Program-made: the position numbers and the translations under genes
DNA from: Dactylis glomerata
Lineage: Eukaryota; Streptophyta; Magnoliopsida; Poales; Poaceae
Reading direction: 5' to 3'
Assembly: GCA_007115705.1 (NCBI GenBank)
Contig: QXEO01000243.1
Location: forward strand, 1 to 64,000
DNA length: 64,000 nt
Notes under the pieces: model-generated
The model's input: only the letters and a program-made list of their open reading frames with translations
Databases searched by the model: none
Told to the model about the DNA's origin: nothing
Shown: piece by piece, positions 59,101 through 64,000 of the stretch
Layout: each line of letters begins with the position of its first letter
Numbering within the stretch: position 1 is the stretch's first letter

Positions 59101-59468
59101 ACCCCAAAAGCCGTCTCCAGCATACAGTTGTTGCAACATGCAGGCAACATCCTATTTTTATTTTATACCTTTGTTTATTCTTGTTTTGCTTAGGCTGCTT
59201 GGACTGAACATATGAATGGCAGTAAGGGGAAGAAACATCTTTTGCACATCAACTATGGGGTATATGCAGAAGTTCATTTGAATTCAGTATCAGTTCTTGC
59301 TCTGTTTGTTCTTTGCAATCTTAGATTGCTTCAGTTATGAAGCATATTTGTTTGTTGCTATGCATTTTAGTTTCAGCTATTGCTGTTGAACTGCAGAGTA
59401 AGTTATTTTTGGCTTTATCACTGCAGATGTGTTGGGGGGCATTTGCAGGTCACTGGTGGGGTGATCAG
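56106..59468. other. Low-copy or unassigned DNA right of the copia element
   Basis: 56106-57000 is GC-rich with short open frames and could be a first exon or leader. 57020-59460 is AT-rich and intron-like. Possible exon-like blocks between AG and GT lie at 57838-57904 and 58644-58701, but they contain stops or no frame and are not joined to a gene here. Nothing else recognised. Confidence 0.4.
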
Positions 59469-59482
59469 CTTCCGTTGATTTG

Positions 59483-62400
59483 ATGATTCCCATGCACATC
59501 ACCACAGTGTCAGCGCATACAGTGTGTACAATGGTAAAAGGCTATGAACCAAGACAATGTTTCAGGGACGATATTGTTGCTCAGGTAAATCTATAGACTC
59601 CTATGTTATCTGTTTCAGATCTATCTAGCATCATGCATGATTTTGTTCATCTTAGTCTCTGGCTTGTCATTTGGTAGGATGTTTGTTTGTATCGTGGTGA
59701 AGCCAGTATGGTCATTCAGTTGTCGTTACTACCATACCAAGCCCATGGAATCATAGTCACCATCTGCCTACAGAGAAGTCCCTCTGGTACAGACCTAATC
59801 CTTTAATCGTGTACTTATAATTTCTTTCATTTGTCTCAGTATATTGGATGGCTACAAAGAAGTCCCAGGATTACATTACTAACCACACTAGATGATTACT
59901 TTGTCAGAAACTTTATGAGTAACCTGTTAAACTGAACAGAGGTTAAGAATTCTTTGTAATGATTTGCAATCCCAGAATTTGACTTCCTATAGAATGATAG
60001 AGAAGAGTTCTAGGCTGACAAGGATCAACATTTCTTTGGTACACAGGTTTGAGCATTACTTAAGTGTTGAATTTGTCAGTTTGTACAGAATCTTGCAACC
60101 CATGGTATCTTGTGTCGGTGTTGCCATAGCACCCCACTCCAGGTAGCATAATGTATGATTGACTGAATGTTGCAGGTGCAAGAGCAAATGAAAAATGGTC
60201 AACGAGAGCTTGGAAATATATCATCACAAAGAGCCTAATGAAAGCGCCAAAAAATTATCCAGATGCTAAAAACCAGCCTCATGTCCAGGTACGATTTACC
60301 ATTTTTTTCATTTTCCTTTGGTCTTGGTTAGTGAGACAATTGGATAAACATATGAGCTGAGTGTTAATCTTACCTATGGTGGTGTTCTAGATTTAGTTAC
60401 TTATATTATTTGCTTGCCAACATGTATTACATGGTGCCACTTTTCTGTTCTGTGATGCATCGATTCCTAATTAATTATTTTCTATTTAGTTTATGGTATC
60501 TAAAAAGGTAGATCAATTTAGTGTAAACATAATGAACTTCATCAGCTTTTTAATGAGGGAAAACCTGAATACATATAGGTTGTCTTGCTACCTATGCTTG
60601 AAGCTACTATTTCTATGGTAGTGACAGAAGCTAATAGTCAACTTATGCATGTATTTACTTTGTTTCCCTTTTGCCTTTATTTTATTATCACTTCTGAATT
60701 TAATGGTGAAACTGCACAATAGACAATATGATGGCACTATTTTTCCATTTCTGCTACAAGAAGAGCATATAAACTTACAAGAGAATTCATCCAAAAACAA
60801 CCATTGGCATTAAAAATACCATCATTTAATATAGGACTTGTCCTTTGCCTGATTGCCTTTTCTCCTTTCCTGCAAGATTGTGAGATATGGTGTTCTGTTT
60901 TCAAGTCTACTGTCATGAGAACAGATAGTATATGTGACATCTTGTAAGTTGTATGGTTTTATTGGTTGGCCCAAGATCGTGGAAACTTGGTTTGCCTAGA
61001 AATAAAATAGTTGACTTCTGACTGAAATATCCCCAACTGAAAATTGTATGCCCTTTCATGAGAATGAAGTGTGATGTGGAGATTGATTATGCCTCCGTTC
61101 CTTTGCACAGGTATTGCTGCATACGAGCAGTACAACAAAGCTAGAACGAGTTGATCAGGGTATCTGTATACATATGCTTCATGCACAGAATTATTAAGTT
61201 CTATCTAAATATATAGATGCCATGTGATCAAACTGGCTCTTTGGAATGATTGTGCATCTGAGTTCGAAGTTGAGGGAGTTTGTGGTATGGGTTATACGGG
61301 ATGATCATTACCTTCTTTGTTGGAACATTGCTCAAGATGGCTAAAGATCTTTTTGTAGGCATCGACTCTTATATTGTGTTGGCTATCTCCCTTGCGTTGC
61401 ACTCCCTGTGGTTGCATTTTGCTTGCAGCTGAGTAAAGATGCAGCTTAGTTGCTTTTCCTTGAATAGCTATGATATGCCAAATCCTTTCCTTTTTATCTA
61501 TTATGATATTTCATTAAAAAAATAGCAGCTTACATGTTGATTATTGTTTAACATAGCGATGAAGGTTACCCAAACAAGTAATTCTACGTACTCTTTCTTG
61601 GTTAAAATTGATCATTTTTAAGAAAGACAATTCTGTAATGTCTGGGCATGGGCATAATTTGTATACAGTGAATACTGTATTTTATTATTGAAGTCAATAA
61701 ATCTGGATTATCATATACATGAAGAAAATATGGGCATCTCTTGGCCCATTATTATGCTGCTTTGGGCCCTATAAGGATTGTAAGAAAAGTCCCGGACCTG
61801 GAGGAAAACTTCATGGGTCTTGCTGCATCATTACTGAATGCCAAACACCATGGGGTTTTATATCTGCAGTTTAGCTCTGCAGGGATCTTATGTAAAGATA
61901 GCAAAGATGCAGTTCAGCTCTACAGAGGTAAGAACAAAAAAGGAGGTAAGAACATTCTTTTATTTTTTGAGATCATGTCTTCCAATAATTATATTAAGAG
62001 AGTGATTGATTATGAAACTTCAGAATAAAGCATAATCACATGGAATAGTTAAAATGTGTGATAAAAGATGATAACGAAATTGTAAAATTGATACCCAATG
62101 TAATTCAGTTAATGTGAGGCCAGTTTCATTTTAGAGCTTGCAAATTTCAGAATTTCACTGGATTAACTGGATAAAGTTGTGGAATATGATGCATTTCTAA
62201 GAAAGAAGGCATACACACATTTTTAACTGTGGTGCTAACTCTTGCGGAATATGTACTTGATTTCATGATATAGCAAGAGGTTGCTTGGCTAGAAAGAGTA
62301 TAATCTAAAAATGTTTTGTGTTTCAGAATAAATTGCATTATTTGAAAACATCTTTGGTACTGCTTAATGGCAGTTACAGAAGTTTTACATAAGGATACAG

Positions 62401-62849
62401 TGCAATTCATCTTTGGTACTGAATGCTTGATAAGTTTTGAGTGCTGTTGTGTAGAGTATGGTATGTACTTGTGGATGGTTTGTGCCCTCTTGGTATCATT
62501 TTGATAGGTATTATTCCTGGAAGAGAGAGAGAGAGGACTCGGACGCTTTAGCAATAATCTGATGATATCTCCGTTTTAATGTTGCTTCCTAGATGAAAGT
62601 AACTACCAAGGTGCTTGATTATTTTTGTATGATGCTAATATTGTGGGATGGTTAGTTTAATTGGTAAAGACATTCAATATTTTTATGAACATATTTTCAC
62701 ATTTGTGTCTGGCCAAAATATGTCTCAATCTACTTCTAACTTTGTTATTTTTGTTTGCAGAGATCTTTAATACAACAGCCTCTCAAGAAGCTTTCCTTTT
62801 TGGGCTAATTGGAAAAACCTACAAGTGTATGCTTCATGTCTTTTATTGA
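59483..62849 (+). CDS. Six-exon ORF of unknown function, 199 aa
   Basis: Exons 59483-59584, 59678-59786, 60176-60288, 61111-61159, 61790-61927 and 62761-62849 are bounded by AG and GT and are phase-consistent. They total exactly 600 nt with a terminal TGA. Translated pieces include GYEPRQCFRDDIVAQ, LYRGEASMVIQLSLLPYQAH, RAWKYIITKSLMKAPKNY and VLYLQFSSAGILCKDSKDA. No Pfam-level family was recognised. The exon may start earlier at an AG at 59468, with two further codons before an upstream stop frame. The acceptor at 61789 lacks a good pyrimidine tract and is the weakest junction. It may be a real low-copy gene, a truncated gene, or a captured fragment in a transposon. Splicing is inferred from sequence only. 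Confidence 0.5.
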
Positions 62850-64000
62850 CTATAATTGAACCAAGTCTATAAGGGATAACTCCAACGACAGGTACTACAT
62901 TAATCATGTAGGAAAAATTATTCATCTCAACTTTCACAATGAAGATTGAAGAAGCATAGAAAGGAGCTGATAATTAGAATCAGATGAGAGGGATAAAGTC
63001 TTGGCTAGCATATATATGCAGCATCACATTTTAGATCAGGCTATATATGCAACAGAAAATTAGGTTTGGTTTTCAATCCTACCAAGATATGTCAAATGAA
63101 AGCCTGTCGTGTCACTATTCCAGTGGACTACTGGACTAACTACGTTGATCTTTACTTCTAGAAAGAGGCAAATTATATAGCAGACTGAAAATAATAGATG
63201 CTAAGATTTTACAGGATATTTTACGCAACTCATTGATCATATATTCTGGTATCTTTTATCCTTGAGGTTCTAGAATTCTCCTTGAAGCTACAGTCTAGCG
63301 AGCCAGTTCTAGAATTCCCCTTGAAGCTACAATCTAGCTAGCAAGTTCTGTTGTTCTGTGTAATGTAATTATAGTTTATTTTATCAGCATGTATAGAGCA
63401 CAACTCTTAAGATAATATTTCATTTGGGCTCCTGATATTATGTACTATATACAATTATGTCTTGACATGCTACGGTCTATGGTGATATAAAATCATGCTT
63501 TTTTATTTAACTTTTTTTAATGTTTTTTTATTGGTTTGGCTGCGGTTATGCTTACTTCCTTAATTTAACTTCCTTATGATTGCTGAAGAGATTGTCGAGA
63601 GTCATGTATAGAATGTGTGTGATGGTCTTTCTTGAAGCTTGGTCTTGGCCTTCGCAAAATAGAATCGACTATGGAACACATAAATTTTCACTTGCGAACT
63701 TGATGGTAATTTCAATTGTATGATTTCATCGATTAATTATATCTGCTTGCCCGCTGTTAATATATGTAGTTTTTTTTAAAATATTTTATATTTAACTTTA
63801 TATTTGTAAATATGTACTTGGGACATCTCTTTCAGCCGCTTATGATCTAACAAAACTCATGTTTTATTAATATTATCTTTTGCATATATTATTTTATTAT
63901 TATTCTTTTTTATGTGTATATCTATAGTTGCTTGCCCACGCGTGACAAGCCGCGCTTTCCTACCTAGTGATCTAACAAGCAACCAAAATAGTAGAAAAAT
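62850..64000. other. AT-rich DNA to the window end
   Basis: No frame of note. Contains a 39-bp duplication (63267-63344) and a GC-rich CCCACGCGTGACAAGCCGCG near 63936 followed by CTAG, weakly reminiscent of a Helitron 3' end. Confidence 0.4.
63267..63344 (+). repeat. Two 39-bp tandem units
   Basis: GTTCTAGAATTCYCCTTGAA starts at 63267 and 63306, with a partial GTTCTG at 63345. Confidence 0.8.

Overview
The window is plant nuclear DNA made almost entirely of nested transposable elements. It most likely comes from a large-genome grass (Pooideae, probably Triticeae or a relative). The signs are Athila-lineage Ty3/gypsy LTRs starting TGATACGTC, Tat-lineage gypsy elements with antisense genes, a CACTA transposon with GTGCGCCACAGAA subterminal repeats, and a 2.6-kb copia LTR. 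No bacterial, organellar or CRISPR features were seen.

Layout. 1-4426: 3' part of a plus-strand Tat-type gypsy element (A) with an antisense PF04195-type gene, six 61-bp repeats and its 3' LTR. 4427-4972: a related LTR in inverted orientation, joined to the end of LTR A. 4973-6993: unassigned DNA. 6994-15819: a minus-strand Tat-type element (B) with 3' LTR, an antisense (plus-strand) AT-hook/B3 gene, and decayed integrase, RNase H, RT, protease and gag. Its second RNase H is split by a CACTA transposon (10782-12716, TSD TCG) that holds an (ACACAT)n-like array and a 5S-rRNA-like segment.

15820-26211: Athila-type element E1 (+), three nonsense codons in pol and no target-site duplication. 26212-56105: a minus-strand, gag-only copia element with a 2,624-bp 5' LTR and a truncated 3' LTR. 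Two elements are nested in it: E2 (30555-40948, minus, TSD TTAGT, near-intact pol) and E3 (41946-52156, plus, TSD ACAAG, gag-protease only). E3's 5' LTR holds a solo LTR (42711-43619, TSD TATGT). Removing E2, E3 and one TSD copy of each restores a single 769-codon copia gag frame, which confirms the nesting. 56106-64000: lower-copy DNA with a phase-consistent six-exon ORF of unknown function (59483-62849).

How the parts relate. E1 and E2 are autonomous-type Athila copies (gag-pro-RT-RNH-INT plus a downstream coiled-coil ORF). E3 and the copia element lack polymerase and would need enzymes in trans. E1, E2 and E3 share a tRNA-Asp primer site, a polypurine tract with internal duplicates, and conserved noncoding blocks near the 3' end. 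The best candidates for a new system are the antisense DNA-binding-protein gene in Tat B, the 5S-like module in the CACTA, and the shared cis-elements of autonomous and non-autonomous Athila elements.
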